Shown here one piece after another: positions 34,989-44,787 of a DNA stretch of 64,000 bases (the first letter of the stretch is position 1; each line of letters starts with the position of its first letter). The stretch covers positions 124,001-188,000 of the forward strand of contig NZ_FODS01000002.1 in assembly GCF_900110425.1 (NCBI RefSeq), given 5' to 3'. Position numbers and translations under genes: made by a program. Source of the stretch: Salinihabitans flavidus. Its GTDB lineage: Bacteria; Pseudomonadota; Alphaproteobacteria; Rhodobacterales; Rhodobacteraceae. The notes under the pieces are model-generated. The model had not been told where the DNA came from. It saw only the letters and a program-made list of their open reading frames with translations, and did not search any database.

Positions 34989-35363
34989 AAACGACATGGC
35001 GGTCGCGGGGAAATATCGCGCGGCGCCAGACCGCCGGGTGGGCGCCTCAAAGGTGGTGGATGTCAGTTTATGGTGCAAAGCACCTCAACGATCACGCAGG
35101 CACGCAACGCTTTGAAAGCGCCAGCCCGAGGGGGCGGTCGGGCGCTGCGCGGCGGCGCGTGCCGCGCCTTTGTTCCGCGCACTGGGGCCCGGCTCCAACC
35201 TGCCCGCAAAGGCCATCGCCGGCCCCCGGTCCTCTGTTGAACACCAGCGCGAGGCGTCTCTGGTCAGACGCAACGCGCGCTAACCCAATGTCAACATGAA
35301 TGAACACTCTCTCACCGCACGCTGCGTTCACGATGCCCCCGGGCCCAGGTTGGCGGCATGGGA
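34989..35363. other. Gene-poor intergenic stretch
   Basis: Between the binding-protein promoter and repeat copy B no gene is convincing. A hairpin GCGCGGC/GCCGCGC (35147-35167) followed by CTTTGTT is terminator-like on the plus strand. Its 'TTTGTTCCG' echoes repeat module 1, so a decayed copy is possible. Short frames on both strands here lack ribosome sites and recognisable sequence. Confidence 0.45.
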
Positions 35364-35442
35364 CACCGACGCGATACCGACGTAATACCGACGTTTTACC
35401 GAAAGCGGTTTTTTCGCGATTTCAGGGCGTTAACCCTGATTC
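35364..35442 (+). repeat. 79-bp four-iteron element, copy B
   Basis: Repeats begin at 35364, 35375, 35386 and 35397 (CACCGAC then three TACCGA). ACCG-AAAG-CGGT plus TTTTTT follows, then TTAACC (35430-35435) and GATTC (35438-35442). It is nearly identical to copy D from the third repeat onward. This is the only copy lying between divergent genes. Confidence 0.85.
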
Positions 35443-35523
35443 GGCCAAACCCGCCGGTTGCGCCCGTCTCAATGCCCGCAAACCGCGCTTGACCTTCGCC
35501 CCGACGCGCGGCACTCACACCCC

Positions 35524-36285
35524 ATGCTGATCTACAAGATTTTCCGCGCCGGCGAATGGGCCGAGCTTCTCGCCAACGGCGCCACGCCGGGCGCCCCGGT
35601 CGATCTGGCCGATGGCTATGTGCATTTTTCCACGGCGGAACAGGCCCTTGGCACCGCCGCCAAGCACTTCGCGGGCGAGGACGGGTTGATGCTTCTGGCC
35701 GCCGAAAGCGACGCACTGGGCGACGCGCTGAAGTGGGAGCCGTCGCGCAGAGGCGCGCTTTTCCCCCATCTTTACAGGGACTTGCGCATGAGCGATCTGC
35801 TCTGGGCGCGGCCCCTGCCCCTCATCGGCAACGCGCATGACTTCCCCGAGGAGGTCGCGGGCCACGTCGATCCCACCCGCGCCCAGTTCGACGCCTTCAA
35901 GGCGCTGGGGCGCGATCACCCCATCGACATGCTCAACCTCGTGCGTTTCCGCACGGCGGCCGCCTATCCCGCCGATCACCCGCTGCATGGAAAATCCCTA
36001 TCCGGGTCAGAGGCTTACGCGAACTACGGGCAGGACACCGCCCCGGTTCTCTCCCGCGTCGGCGGCTCTATCATCTGGCGCGGCGCCTTTGAATCCACGC
36101 TGATCGGCCCAGCCTCGGAACGCTGGGACGCGGCCTTCGTGGCTCGCTATCCCTCGGCCCATGCCTTCCTTGAAATGGTGACCGATCCCGCCTACCGGCA
36201 GGCGGTGATCCACCGGCAGGCCGCGATCGAAACCTCGCGTCTCATCCGCTGCGCCGCGCTTGAAACCGGCGGGGGCTTCGCATGA
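35524..36285 (+). CDS. DUF952-DUF1330 fusion protein
   Basis: The protein has 253 residues. The first ~112 match DUF952: '[14 protein letters not shown]', '[11 protein letters not shown]', 'PHLYRDL'. The remainder, from about residue 118, matches DUF1330, a dimeric alpha+beta barrel fold: '[11 protein letters not shown]', '[19 protein letters not shown]'. Both families usually occur as separate proteins of ~110 and ~100 residues. Function unknown. Its stop overlaps the pyrD start (ATGA), so the two are co-transcribed. Start ATG 35524. Confidence 0.82.
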   Translation: MLIYKIFRAGEWAELLANGATPGAPVDLADGYVHFSTAEQALGTAAKHFAGEDGLMLLAAESDALGDALKWEPSRRGALFPHLYRDLRMSDLLWARPLPLIGNAHDFPEEVAGHVDPTRAQFDAFKALGRDHPIDMLNLVRFRTAAAYPADHPLHGKSLSGSEAYANYGQDTAPVLSRVGGSIIWRGAFESTLIGPASERWDAAFVARYPSAHAFLEMVTDPAYRQAVIHRQAAIETSRLIRCAALETGGGFA

Positions 36286-37340
36286 AATGGCTGGAGCGGA
36301 TCGGCCTGACCGCCCTGCGCCGCATGGATGCGGAGGCCGCCCACACCCTCGCCATCCGCGCCCTGCAACTGGGGCTGACGCCCACCCCCGGGCCGATCAC
36401 ATCGCCCCGCTTGCGCACCTCCGTGGCGGGGCTTGAGCTGCCCAACCCGGTCGGACTGGCTGCGGGATTTGACAAGAATGCCAATGCCTTGCAGGGGCTG
36501 TCCCGCTCCGGCTTCGGCTTTCTGGAGATCGGCGCCGCCACACCCCGCCCGCAGCCCGGCAACCCCAAACCGCGCCTGTTCCGCCTGACCGAGGACCGCG
36601 CCGCGATCAACCGCTTCGGCTTCAACAACGACGGGATGGAGGCGATCGCGGACCGGCTGTCGCACCGCCCCCTGGACATCGTGACCGGCCTCAACCTCGG
36701 CGCCAACAAGGACAGCCCCGACCGCGCCGCCGACTTCGCGCAAGTGCTGGCCCGCTGCGGCGCGCACATTGATTTCGCCACCGTCAATGTCAGCTCCCCC
36801 AACACCGAAAAGCTGCGCGACCTGCAAGGCAAGGCGGCGCTTTCCGCGCTTCTTCAAGGGGTTATGGAGGTGCGCGACACGCTGGAGCGGCCCATCCCGG
36901 TGTTCCTGAAGATCGCGCCCGACCTGTCGCAGACCGACCTTGCCGAGATCGCCGCCGTCGCCCTTGAGGCGCGCGTCGATGCCATCATCGCCACCAATAC
37001 CACCCTGTCGCGCGACGGGCTGCGCTCCCCCCACCGCGACCAGGCCGGGGGCCTTTCGGGGGCGCCGCTGTTCGAGCGTTCCACCCGCGTTCTGGCGCAG
37101 CTTTCGCAGATGACAGAGGGCACGTTGCCGCTCATCGGGGTGGGCGGGATCGCCTCCGCCGAACAGGCCTACGCCAAGATTCTCGCAGGCGCCTCCGCGG
37201 TGCAGCTCTATACCGCGCTGGTGTTCGGCGGGCTGTCTCTGGTGGCCGACATCCTGCACGGTCTCGACCGGCTTCTGGCGCGTGACGGCTTTGACAATGT
37301 CGCGCAGGCCGTGGGCCAGAATCGAAAGGACTGGCTATGA
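36282..37340 (+). CDS. pyrD: Dihydroorotate dehydrogenase, quinone-dependent (class 2)
   Basis: The protein has 352 residues. The N-terminal helical membrane-docking extension ([21 protein letters not shown]) marks class 2. The FMN barrel has '[16 protein letters not shown]', '[12 protein letters not shown]', the catalytic serine region '[14 protein letters not shown]', and '[10 protein letters not shown]' near the end. It oxidises dihydroorotate to orotate in pyrimidine synthesis, passing electrons to quinone at the inner membrane. Overlaps both neighbours by 4 nt. Confidence 0.96.
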   Translation: MKWLERIGLTALRRMDAEAAHTLAIRALQLGLTPTPGPITSPRLRTSVAGLELPNPVGLAAGFDKNANALQGLSRSGFGFLEIGAATPRPQPGNPKPRLFRLTEDRAAINRFGFNNDGMEAIADRLSHRPLDIVTGLNLGANKDSPDRAADFAQVLARCGAHIDFATVNVSSPNTEKLRDLQGKAALSALLQGVMEVRDTLERPIPVFLKIAPDLSQTDLAEIAAVALEARVDAIIATNTTLSRDGLRSPHRDQAGGLSGAPLFERSTRVLAQLSQMTEGTLPLIGVGGIASAEQAYAKILAGASAVQLYTALVFGGLSLVADILHGLDRLLARDGFDNVAQAVGQNRKDWL

Positions 37341-37678
37341 TCGACTACTGGCACAATCCGCGCTGCTCCAAATCCCGCGCCGGTCTGGCGCTCCTGCACG
37401 AACGCGGGGCGCAGGTCGCGCTGCGCCTTTATCTCAAGCAGCCACCGACGCTTGCGGAACTGCGCGCCGTGACATCCGCGCTCGCCCTGCCGGCCATCGC
37501 GATGATGCGGACCGGCGAGGCCACATTCCGGGATCTGGGGCTGAGCGCGGACAGCGACGAGGAAACGCTCCTCACCGCGATGGCGGCGCATCCGATCCTG
37601 ATCGAACGTCCCATCGGCATCAGGGGCAGCACCGCCGTGATCGGCCGCCCGCCCGAGGCGCTGCTCGACCTACTCTGA
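37337..37678 (+). CDS. ArsC/Spx-family reductase-like protein
   Basis: The protein has 113 residues of the thioredoxin-like ArsC family. The active cysteine lies in '[12 protein letters not shown]' (Cys10). Mid-protein 'FRDLG' and the C-terminal 'HPILIERPI' are typical of the glutaredoxin-coupled arsenate reductase group. No arsR, arsB or acr3 is near and it is coupled to pyrD, so a YffB-like housekeeping role is as likely as arsenate reduction. It overlaps the convergent MATE gene by 9 nt. Confidence 0.88.
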   Translation: MIDYWHNPRCSKSRAGLALLHERGAQVALRLYLKQPPTLAELRAVTSALALPAIAMMRTGEATFRDLGLSADSDEETLLTAMAAHPILIERPIGIRGSTAVIGRPPEALLDLL

Positions 37679-39013
37679 CGGCGCGCCTCCCACGCTCGCC
37701 TCCAGCCGCGGATACCGCCGCCAGAGCGTCAACGCCCGCCCCACGTTCAGCACCATGAGCGCGAGCCAGAGCCCGTGATTGCCCATCAGCGGCACGAGGA
37801 CCAGCAGCGCCACAACGTAGAGCGCCACCGACTGAAGCATCGCGATGCGCATGTCGCGCGTCCACGTGGCCCCGATGAACACCCCGTCGAACATGTAGCT
37901 TGCAACGCTCAGGATCGGGGCCGCCACCGCCCACGGCAGATAGGCCCGCGCCTGCGCGCGCACCGCCTCCGCGGTGGTCATCAGGTCGATGATCATCGGC
38001 CCGGCGAGCGCGAAGAACAGCGCCATTCCCAGCGCCCCGCCAAGCCCCCATTGCGACGCCAGAAGCGCCGCGCGCCGCAACCGCGCCCGCGCCCCCGCGC
38101 CGACCGATCCGCCCACCAGCGCCTCGGCGGAAAAGGCGAACCCGTCGAGCGCGAAGGCGGTGATATTGAGGAACTGCACCAGCACCTGATTGGCCGCCAG
38201 CGTCACATCCCCCAACGCGGAGCCGATGAAAAGGAACGTGGTGAACGACAGCATGAGCAGCACCGACCGCACCATGATGTCGCCGTTCACCTGCATCATC
38301 CGCCGGATGCGCGCGCCATCGAACACCCGCCCCCAGTCGCGCCACTGGTTGCCGGTGAAGGCATCCCGGCAAAGCCAGAGCCCAAGGCTAAGCCCGCTCC
38401 ATTCCGCGATGAGCGTCGCGCTCGCCACGCCCTGCACCCCCCAATCGAGGCCGAGGACGAACCAGACATCCAGCACCACGTTGATCGTGTTCATGAAAAG
38501 CTGGATCGCCAGCACGCCCCGCGTCCGCTCCAGCGCGATGAGCCAGCCGGTGATCGCATAAAGCGCGATGGTCGCCGGGGCGCCGTATATGCGGATCGCC
38601 ATGTAATCGCGCGCCAGCGTCTCCACCTCGTCGCTGGCTGGTGATATGGCGAAAGCGCCGCTGAAAATCAGCGCCTGCAACAGGATGAAGACCAACCCCG
38701 CCGCCCCGGCCAGCAGGATCCCCCGCGTCAGAAGCGCGCCGGTCTCCGCGGTATCGCCCGCCCCGCGCGCCTGCGCCGCAAGGCCGGTCGTCCCCATGCG
38801 CAGGAACCCGAACACCCAGTAGAGCGTGGTGAGGATCACCGTCCCCATCCCCACCGCGCCAATTGGCGCGGCAGCGCCAAGCTGCCCGACCACGCCGGTA
38901 TCCACAGCGCCCAGAATCGGCACCGTGGCATTGGACAGCACAATCGGCAGCGCGATCTTGAGAACGCGGCCGTGGGTGATGTCCGTCTCTGCGCGCGGCG
39001 ACGGTTCAGTCAT
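37670..39013 (-). CDS. MATE-family efflux transporter (DinF-like)
   Basis: The protein has 447 residues and about 12 membrane segments. The N-terminal MATE signature is 'ALPIVLSNATVPILGAVDTGVVGQLG' and 'GFLRMGTTGLAAQARGAG' lies near residue 70. It exports cationic or other small molecules using an ion gradient. It is third in a minus-strand run after two thioesterase genes, overlapping the nearer by 8 nt. Substrate unknown. Confidence 0.93.
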   Translation of the reverse strand: MTEPSPRAETDITHGRVLKIALPIVLSNATVPILGAVDTGVVGQLGAAAPIGAVGMGTVILTTLYWVFGFLRMGTTGLAAQARGAGDTAETGALLTRGILLAGAAGLVFILLQALIFSGAFAISPASDEVETLARDYMAIRIYGAPATIALYAITGWLIALERTRGVLAIQLFMNTINVVLDVWFVLGLDWGVQGVASATLIAEWSGLSLGLWLCRDAFTGNQWRDWGRVFDGARIRRMMQVNGDIMVRSVLLMLSFTTFLFIGSALGDVTLAANQVLVQFLNITAFALDGFAFSAEALVGGSVGAGARARLRRAALLASQWGLGGALGMALFFALAGPMIIDLMTTAEAVRAQARAYLPWAVAAPILSVASYMFDGVFIGATWTRDMRIAMLQSVALYVVALLVLVPLMGNHGLWLALMVLNVGRALTLWRRYPRLEASVGGAPSE

Positions 39014-39515
39014 CGCGGCGCGGCATCATGAAATGCCCCGTCGCCTGTGCGAAAAGCTTTGCACGCCGGTCCTGCCACGCCTCCACGTGAACCGAGGCAT
39101 AGCGCCGCCCGGATCGGTTCACCTGCGCCCGCGCATAGCTGTCGCGTGGCAGCCCCGCACGAAGGTAATCGACATTGAAGTCGATGGTCTTGGGCAGGCG
39201 CGGCAATTGCCCGTTGGCAAGCGCGTCCGCCTGCGCCCGGCCGTTTTCCATCTCGTCCCACAGGCTGATCCAGCTCAGGCCGATGATCGCCGTGATTTCC
39301 AGAAACGACGCCGTCGCCCCGCCATGCAGCGCGGGCAGCATCGGGTTTCCGATCAGCTTCTCGTCATAGGGCATCACGGCGGTCAGCTCATCGCCGCGCC
39401 GGTCGAACTCCACCCCCAGAAACTGGATGAAGGGCACCTCATGCACCAGCGCGTTCAACACCGCATCGCGGCGTTGCTTGATCAGCTGAACCGGTTCGGG
39501 CGGTCTGTGGTTCAT
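39006..39515 (-). CDS. PaaI-family hotdog-fold thioesterase
   Basis: The protein has 169 residues. A hotdog domain carries '[24 protein letters not shown]' (about 57-80) with the helix-start glycine pair and a candidate catalytic residue. It probably hydrolyses an acyl-CoA thioester. Its start overlaps the stop of a second PaaI-like gene (ATGA), suggesting the two may form a hetero-oligomer. Substrate unknown. Confidence 0.88.
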   Translation of the reverse strand: MNHRPPEPVQLIKQRRDAVLNALVHEVPFIQFLGVEFDRRGDELTAVMPYDEKLIGNPMLPALHGGATASFLEITAIIGLSWISLWDEMENGRAQADALANGQLPRLPKTIDFNVDYLRAGLPRDSYARAQVNRSGRRYASVHVEAWQDRRAKLFAQATGHFMMPRRDD

Positions 39516-39937
39516 CCCTTGCCCTCCAGCGTGAAGGCGCCGTTGGCGGTGGCCACCGGGCGGTCCTCGTCATCGTCGAGCGCCACAGCGCGCACGAAGG
39601 CCACGCTGCGGGTCACATGATAGCATTCGGCCCGCGCGCGGATCGTCTGCCCCGGCGCCGCCGCGCGCATGTAATCGATCCGAAGATCAATCGTCGCGGT
39701 AAAACAGTTGGCGTCAGGATGGCACATCGCCGCCGCCCCGCAGCAGGTATCCATCAGCGCCGACACCGCGCCGCCGTGAATGACCCCTTTGCCCGGATCG
39801 CCGACAAAGCGCGGATCAAAGGGCATGATCAGCTCCGCGCGGCCATCCCCGATCTCGGTCAGTTCCATGCCGAGCGCGTGGGCGAAAGGCACCGAATGAA
39901 CGAATTGCTGCGCGAGTTTCCCATTCTCTTCCGGCAT
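39512..39937 (-). CDS. PaaI-family hotdog-fold thioesterase
   Basis: The protein has 141 residues. The hotdog motif is '[22 protein letters not shown]' (about 47-68) and '[12 protein letters not shown]' follows. Start 39937 follows AGGAGGCGTA; the longer frame to 39994 has no such site. It heads the thioesterase-thioesterase-MATE run and is divergent from the first MerR gene. It may return CoA or clear misformed acyl-CoAs from the nearby beta-oxidation operon, which is inference. Confidence 0.9.
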   Translation of the reverse strand: MPEENGKLAQQFVHSVPFAHALGMELTEIGDGRAELIMPFDPRFVGDPGKGVIHGGAVSALMDTCCGAAAMCHPDANCFTATIDLRIDYMRAAAPGQTIRARAECYHVTRSVAFVRAVALDDDEDRPVATANGAFTLEGKG

Positions 39938-40055
39938 TACGCCTCCTGACACGTTCCACTCCCGTATATCGAACGGATCGGCGTGGATGTGCAAGCCCGC
40001 CGGTTGCCCTTCCCCGCGCCGGAGCCTAAGTTACGCTGGCGAATGGAGGAGTCCG

Positions 40056-40424
40056 ATGGCCGAAACCCGCCTGACGTTCAAGGAGATGTGCGCCAAGTTC
40101 GACGTGACGCCGCGCACCCTTCGGTACTACGAGTATATCGAACTTCTCCAGCCCGAGCGCGAAGGCCGCGCGCGGTTCTTCGGCCCGCGAGAGGTGGCGC
40201 GGATGATCCTGATCATGCGCGGGCGCAGATTCGGCATCAAGCTCGAAGACATCCGGCAATGGCTCCTGATCTACGAACGCGAAGGCACAAAGGCGCAGAT
40301 GGAGGCATTCATCGAAATGGCCGACCGCCAGATGGACGAATTGCGCGATCAGAAGCAGCAGATCGAACAGGCCATCGTCGAGTTGCAGGACTTGCGCGAT
40401 CAGACCGCCGCGTCGCTCGGCTGA
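40056..40424 (+). CDS. MerR-family transcriptional regulator 1
   Basis: The protein has 122 residues. The N-terminal winged helix has 'FKEMCAKFDVTPRTLRYYE' (about 8-26), then a dimerisation coiled coil ('EMADRQMDELRDQKQQIEQAIVEL'). There are no C-terminal metal-binding cysteines, so it is not a metal sensor of the classic type. It is clearly paralogous to the second MerR gene 210 nt downstream. AGGAG precedes ATG 40056. Confidence 0.9.
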   Translation: MAETRLTFKEMCAKFDVTPRTLRYYEYIELLQPEREGRARFFGPREVARMILIMRGRRFGIKLEDIRQWLLIYEREGTKAQMEAFIEMADRQMDELRDQKQQIEQAIVELQDLRDQTAASLG

Positions 40425-40518
40425 CCGCGACACGCAGAGATCAAATCGACGAAATCCTCCCGCAATCATGACCCCGCACGCAGAAACTTGCGCAACTTCG
40501 GCGGTGACCTGAAAGGAA

Positions 40519-40568
40519 GTTACGTCAACCTTGGCATGACGCAGCGTCTTCATTACGTAAACGTCAAC
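40519..40568. promoter_or_regulatory. ACGT-containing repeated sites upstream of merR2
   Basis: GTTACGTCAAC (40519-40529) and ATTACGTAAACGTCAAC (40552-40568) share the words TTACGT and ACGTCAAC. The second is imperfectly palindromic. They precede a possible promoter and look like binding sites for a MerR-type fatty-acid or branched-chain regulator (LiuR-like), which is inference. Confidence 0.5.
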
Positions 40569-40570
40569 TT

Positions 40571-40601
40571 TTGTTGTAACGACGCTTTCATCGCCTATCC
40601 T
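40571..40601 (+). promoter_or_regulatory. Possible promoter of the merR2-beta-oxidation operon
   Basis: TTGTTG (40571-40576) and TATCCT (40596-40601) are 19 bp apart, the long spacing typical of MerR-regulated promoters. TTGTAA with a 16-bp spacer is an alternative reading. Confidence 0.4.
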
Positions 40602-40634
40602 GCACCCTATGTTCAGATCACGGGGGTTGATGAC

Positions 40635-41036
40635 ATGACCAATCAGACCATGACCATTCGCGAGATGTGCGACACCTACGATGTGACGCCGCGCACCTTG
40701 CGATTCTACGAGGCGAAAGAGCTCATCTTCCCGCACCGCGAGGGTCAGAAGCGGCTCTTTACCAAGCGCGACCGCGCGCGGCTGAAGCTGATTCTGCGCG
40801 GCAAACGGTTCGGCTTCTCGCTCGAAGAGATCCGCCAGCTTCTCGACCTGTATGACATGGGCGACCAGCAGCAGACCCAGATCACCCGCACCTACGAGCT
40901 TGCGCAGGAACGGCTCAGGGACATGCAGTCGCAGCGCGACGAACTCGATCAGGCGATCGCGGACCTTCAGGAGCAACTCAAATGGGGTGAGAAGATCATC
41001 GCCTCCATGCGCCAGGACCGGACCGCCGCCGAGTAA
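40635..41036 (+). CDS. MerR-family transcriptional regulator 2
   Basis: The protein has 133 residues. 'IREMCDTYDVTPRTLRFYEAKELI' (about 8-31) is the winged helix; 'LILRGKRFGFSLEEIRQLLDLYD' follows, and the C-terminal half is a coiled coil. It lies 21 nt before the acyl-CoA dehydrogenase gene and probably regulates that operon. Start 40635; the frame upstream to 40488 covers the regulatory sites and is unlikely to be translated. Confidence 0.92.
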   Translation: MTNQTMTIREMCDTYDVTPRTLRFYEAKELIFPHREGQKRLFTKRDRARLKLILRGKRFGFSLEEIRQLLDLYDMGDQQQTQITRTYELAQERLRDMQSQRDELDQAIADLQEQLKWGEKIIASMRQDRTAAE

Positions 41037-41057
41037 TCCAAACCAAGGGAGACACCG

Positions 41058-42836
41058 ATGCCCAGCTACACCGCCCCCGTCCGGGACACACAGTTCATCC
41101 TGCATGACATGCTCAATGTCTCTCAGGCCGGTATCCCCGGCTATGACGAGTTGGAGGCCGATTTCACCAAGGCCGTTCTGGAAGAGGCCGGCAAGCTGAG
41201 TTCCGACCTGCTCGCGCCTCTCAATACCGTGGGCGACACCGAGGGCTGCCGGCTCGAAAATGGCGTGGTCTACACGCCCACCGGGTTCAAGGACGCCTTC
41301 GATCAGGTGAAAGAGGGCGGCTGGCCCGGCCTCGACCTGCCCGAAGAGTTCGGTGGGCAGGGCATGCCCTACGTGATGGGCACCGCCGTCGGAGAGATGT
41401 TCTCGGCCGCCAATCAGGCGTTCACCATGTATCAGGGCCTGACCCACGGCGCGGCCTCCGCGATCCTGACCCACGGAAGCGACGCGCAGAAGGCCACCTA
41501 CCTGCCCAAGATGGTCTCTTGCGTGTGGACCGGCACCATGAACCTGACAGAGCCGCATTGCGGCACCGATCTGGGCCTGATGCGCACCAAGGCCGAACCG
41601 CAGGACGACGGCAGCTACAAGATCACCGGGCAGAAGATCTTCATCTCCGCCGGTGAGCATGACATGGCCGACAACATCATCCATCTGGTGCTGGCGAAAA
41701 TCCCCGGCGGGCCGGACGGGATCAAGGGCGTGTCGCTCTTCATCGTGCCCAAGATCATGGTCAAGGAGGACGGCAGCCTCGGCGAGCGCAACGGCGTCAG
41801 CGTCGGCAATATCGAAACGAAGATGGGCATTCACGGCAACGCCACCTGCGTGATGAACTACGACGGCGCCACCGGCTATCTGCTGGGCGAAAAGCACAAG
41901 GGCATGCGCGCCATGTTCACCATGATGAACGAAGCCCGCATCGGCGTCGGAATGCAGGGGCTCGCGCAGGCCGCCGCCGCATATGAAAACGCCGTGATCT
42001 ACGCGAGGGAGCGGCTTCAGGGCCGCGACGTGACCGGCGCGCAGAACCCCGACGGCCCGGCCGATCCGATCATCGTGCACCCCGATGTGCGCCGCGCGCT
42101 GATGGATCAGAAAAGCTTTGTCGAGGGCGGGCGCGCCTTCCTTCTGTGGGGCGCGATGCTGATCGACAAGGCCCACCGCGCCGATGACGAGGCCGCCGAC
42201 GGACTGATTTCTCTGATGACCCCGGTGATCAAGGGCTTTCTGACCGACGAGGGCTACGACATGACCGTGCTCGCGCAGCAGGTCTATGGCGGGCACGGCT
42301 ATATCGAGGAACATGGCATGAGCCAGTTCACCCGCGACGCCCGCATCGCCATGATCTACGAGGGGGCCAACGGCGTTCAGGCGCTCGATCTGGTGGGCCG
42401 CAAGCTGGCACAGGACGGCGGCAAGCACGTCATGGCCTTCTTCGATCTGGTCAAGGGCTTCATCAAGGACAACGACGACAACGAGGCGATCAAGGCCGAC
42501 TTTCTCGACCCGCTCAAGGCGGCGTCCAAGGATCTTCAGACCGCGGGCATGTTCTTCATGCAGAACGGCATGAAAAACCCCAACGCCGCGCTTGCAGGGT
42601 CATATGACTTCATGCATCTGTTCGGCCATGTCTGCCTTGGGTTGATGTGGGCACAGATGGCCAGGGCATCGGCCGCCGCGCTGGATGGCGGCACCTCGGA
42701 CGCCGCGTTCCACGAGACGAAGCTCGCCACCGGACGCTATTACATGAAGCGCCGCCTGCCGGCCACGGCGATGCACCTCGCGCGCATCGAATCGGGCGCC
42801 GACACGGTGATGGCGCTCGACGCGGAGGCGTTCTGA
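41058..42836 (+). CDS. Acyl-CoA dehydrogenase, ~600-residue type
   Basis: The protein has 592 residues, longer than classical ~380-residue enzymes because of a C-terminal extension. FAD/substrate motifs are '[21 protein letters not shown]' (about 155-175) and '[23 protein letters not shown]' (about 410-430). The base glutamate probably lies in '[12 protein letters not shown]'. It oxidises acyl-CoA in the first beta-oxidation step. Close family members include the DMSP-pathway enzyme DmdC, so 3-methylmercaptopropionyl-CoA is a possible substrate, but the following thiolase and FadJ favour general fatty acids. Confidence 0.92.
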   Translation: MPSYTAPVRDTQFILHDMLNVSQAGIPGYDELEADFTKAVLEEAGKLSSDLLAPLNTVGDTEGCRLENGVVYTPTGFKDAFDQVKEGGWPGLDLPEEFGGQGMPYVMGTAVGEMFSAANQAFTMYQGLTHGAASAILTHGSDAQKATYLPKMVSCVWTGTMNLTEPHCGTDLGLMRTKAEPQDDGSYKITGQKIFISAGEHDMADNIIHLVLAKIPGGPDGIKGVSLFIVPKIMVKEDGSLGERNGVSVGNIETKMGIHGNATCVMNYDGATGYLLGEKHKGMRAMFTMMNEARIGVGMQGLAQAAAAYENAVIYARERLQGRDVTGAQNPDGPADPIIVHPDVRRALMDQKSFVEGGRAFLLWGAMLIDKAHRADDEAADGLISLMTPVIKGFLTDEGYDMTVLAQQVYGGHGYIEEHGMSQFTRDARIAMIYEGANGVQALDLVGRKLAQDGGKHVMAFFDLVKGFIKDNDDNEAIKADFLDPLKAASKDLQTAGMFFMQNGMKNPNAALAGSYDFMHLFGHVCLGLMWAQMARASAAALDGGTSDAAFHETKLATGRYYMKRRLPATAMHLARIESGADTVMALDAEAF

Positions 42837-42846
42837 ACAAAACGGC

Positions 42847-42869
42847 GGCCCCGGCCCGGCGCCGGGGCC
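42847..42869. other. GC-rich intercistronic hairpin
   Basis: Stem GGCCCCGG/CCGGGGCC with a 7-nt loop lies between the acyl-CoA dehydrogenase and GST genes. No T-run follows, so it is more likely an mRNA stabiliser or processing signal than a terminator. Confidence 0.5.
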
Positions 42870-42899
42870 CCACGCGCACGACGACTGAGGGAGGCATCT

Positions 42900-43538
42900 A
42901 TGACCATTCAACTCTATTGCTTCGGCGAGTCGGGCAACTCCTACAAGGCCGCCCTCGCGCTGGAACTGTCCGGCCTCGACTGGGCGCCGGTCTTCGTCGA
43001 CTTCTTCGGCGGCGAGACCAGACGCCCGGACTACCGCGAGACCGTCAACCCGCTGGGCGAGGCTCCGGTGCTGGTGGATGGAGATTTCCGCACCTCGCAG
43101 TCCGGCGCGATCCAGACCTATGTGACCGAGTTGACGGGCAAGTTCGGCGGCGAAAGCCGCAAGGACCGCTACGAGATCCTGCGCTGGGTGCTCTGGGACA
43201 ACCACAAGCTCAGCTCGATGGCCGGGATGACCCGCTTTCTGATGAATTTCCTGCCCGAGGACAAGCGCCCCGCCGAGGTGATCGCCTTCAATCAGGGTCG
43301 CCTCAAGGCCGCCTATGCCACGCTCGACTCCCATCTTGAGGGGCGCGACTGGATCGTGGGCGACGGGCTGACCAATGCCGATCTGTCTTGCTGCGGGTAT
43401 CTGTTTTACACCGAACCCTTCGGCTTCGATCGCGGCGACTGGACCAATATCGACCGCTGGCTGTCCAACATCGAACGGACCCCCGGCTGGAAACACCCCT
43501 ATGACCTGATGCCCGGCTCCCCCGCGGACCGGGCCTGA
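42900..43538 (+). CDS. Glutathione S-transferase family protein
   Basis: The protein has 212 residues. The thioredoxin-like N-terminal domain has 'YCFGESGNSYKAALAL' with candidate glutathione-activating Ser residues near 12, 'NPLGEAPVLVDGDF' with the cis-proline, and a helical C-terminal domain ('DGLTNADLSCCGYLFY'). It may conjugate or isomerise a reactive intermediate. It lies inside the beta-oxidation operon, 14 nt before the thiolase gene, so its substrate may derive from acyl-CoA breakdown. Confidence 0.9.
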   Translation: MTIQLYCFGESGNSYKAALALELSGLDWAPVFVDFFGGETRRPDYRETVNPLGEAPVLVDGDFRTSQSGAIQTYVTELTGKFGGESRKDRYEILRWVLWDNHKLSSMAGMTRFLMNFLPEDKRPAEVIAFNQGRLKAAYATLDSHLEGRDWIVGDGLTNADLSCCGYLFYTEPFGFDRGDWTNIDRWLSNIERTPGWKHPYDLMPGSPADRA

Positions 43539-43552
43539 GAAAGGAGACCGTC

Positions 43553-44764
43553 ATGACCGACGCCTATATCTACGATGCCGTGCGCAGCCCCCGCGGCAAG
43601 GGCCGCAAGGACGGCGCCCTGCACGAAGTGACCTCTGTGAGCCTTTCGGCCGCCATGCTGAACGCGCTGAAGGACCGCAACGCGCTTGACGGCTACGCGG
43701 TCGAGGATGTGATCTGGGGCAACGTCACGCAGGTCAAGGAACAGGGCGGCTGCCTCGCGCGCACCGCCGTTCTGGCCTCCGATCTCGACGAATCCATTCC
43801 CGGCCTCGCGATCAACCGATTCTGCGCCAGCGGCATGGAGGCGGTGAACCTCGCCGCCAACCAGGTGCGCGGCGGCGCGGGTGACGGGTATATCGCCGGC
43901 GGGGTGGAGATGATGGGCCGCGTGCCCATGGGCTCCGACGGGGCGGCGATGGCCGTCGATCCCACCGTCGCGATGGAGCATTACTTCGTCCCGCAGGGCA
44001 TCTCCGCCGACATCATCGCCACGCAATTCGGCTTCACCCGCGATCAGGCCGACGCCCTTGCCGTCGAATCCCAGCGCCGGGCCAAACAGGCATGGGACGA
44101 GGGGCGGTTTTCGAAATCGCTCATCCCGGTGACCGACCAGAACGGGCTGCCGATCCTCGACCGCGACGAATACATGCGCCCCGGCACGGACATGCAAACG
44201 CTCGGCGGCCTGAAACCCGCCTTCAAGGAGATGGGCGAATCCATGCCCGGCTTCGACAAGGTGGCGATCATGAAATACCCGCAGATGGAGCGGGTGGAGC
44301 ATATCCACCACGCCGGCAACAGCTCCGGTATCGTGGACGGCGCGGCCGGGGTGCTCATCGGCAACGCCGAATTCGGGCGCAAATACGGGCTCAAGCCCCG
44401 CGCGCGCATCCGCCAGACCTGCAAGATCGGCACCGATCCGACCATCATGCTCACCGGCCCGGTGCCGGCTACGCAGAAGATCCTCGCCGACAGCGGCATG
44501 CAGATCTCCGACATCGACCTGTTCGAGGTGAACGAGGCCTTCGCCTCCGTCGTTCTGCGCTTTCAGCAGGCCTTCGACCTCGACCCCGAACGGGTGAACG
44601 TCAACGGCGGGTCCATCGCGATGGGCCACCCGCTGGGCGCCACCGGCGCGATCATCATCGGCACGCTTCTGGATGAGCTGGAGCGGTCGGACAAGGAAAC
44701 CGGGCTTGCCACGCTCTGCATCGCGTCCGGTATGGGCGCGGCCACCATCATCGAGCGCGTGTGA
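43553..44764 (+). CDS. Acetyl-CoA C-acyltransferase (3-ketoacyl-CoA thiolase)
   Basis: The protein has 403 residues. The acyl-binding cysteine is in 'INRFCASGMEAVNLAANQV' (about Cys88), the histidine in 'GGSIAMGHPLGATGA' (about 360) and the second cysteine in 'TLCIASGMGAA' (about 390). It cleaves 3-ketoacyl-CoA to acetyl-CoA. AAGGAG precedes ATG 43553. Its frame runs to 44764; the next start at 44788 has its own strong ribosome site. It probably forms a complex with the downstream FadJ-type protein. Confidence 0.95.
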   Translation: MTDAYIYDAVRSPRGKGRKDGALHEVTSVSLSAAMLNALKDRNALDGYAVEDVIWGNVTQVKEQGGCLARTAVLASDLDESIPGLAINRFCASGMEAVNLAANQVRGGAGDGYIAGGVEMMGRVPMGSDGAAMAVDPTVAMEHYFVPQGISADIIATQFGFTRDQADALAVESQRRAKQAWDEGRFSKSLIPVTDQNGLPILDRDEYMRPGTDMQTLGGLKPAFKEMGESMPGFDKVAIMKYPQMERVEHIHHAGNSSGIVDGAAGVLIGNAEFGRKYGLKPRARIRQTCKIGTDPTIMLTGPVPATQKILADSGMQISDIDLFEVNEAFASVVLRFQQAFDLDPERVNVNGGSIAMGHPLGATGAIIIGTLLDELERSDKETGLATLCIASGMGAATIIERV

Positions 44765-44787
44765 CTGGCAAGCAGGAGGAGACAACC

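Noticed and set aside
34850-35299. 149-residue plus-strand open frame upstream of repeat copy B
   Set aside because: No ribosome site, overlaps the promoter of the minus-strand binding protein, and no recognisable domain.
40488-40634. N-terminal extension of the second MerR protein
   Set aside because: It would translate the promoter and binding sites; the family starts at the ATG at 40635.
40026-42428. 800-residue minus-strand open frame opposite the MerR and acyl-CoA dehydrogenase genes
   Set aside because: It is an antisense shadow of well-recognised plus-strand genes in a GC-rich genome; its translation has no recognisable domain and spans gene boundaries.
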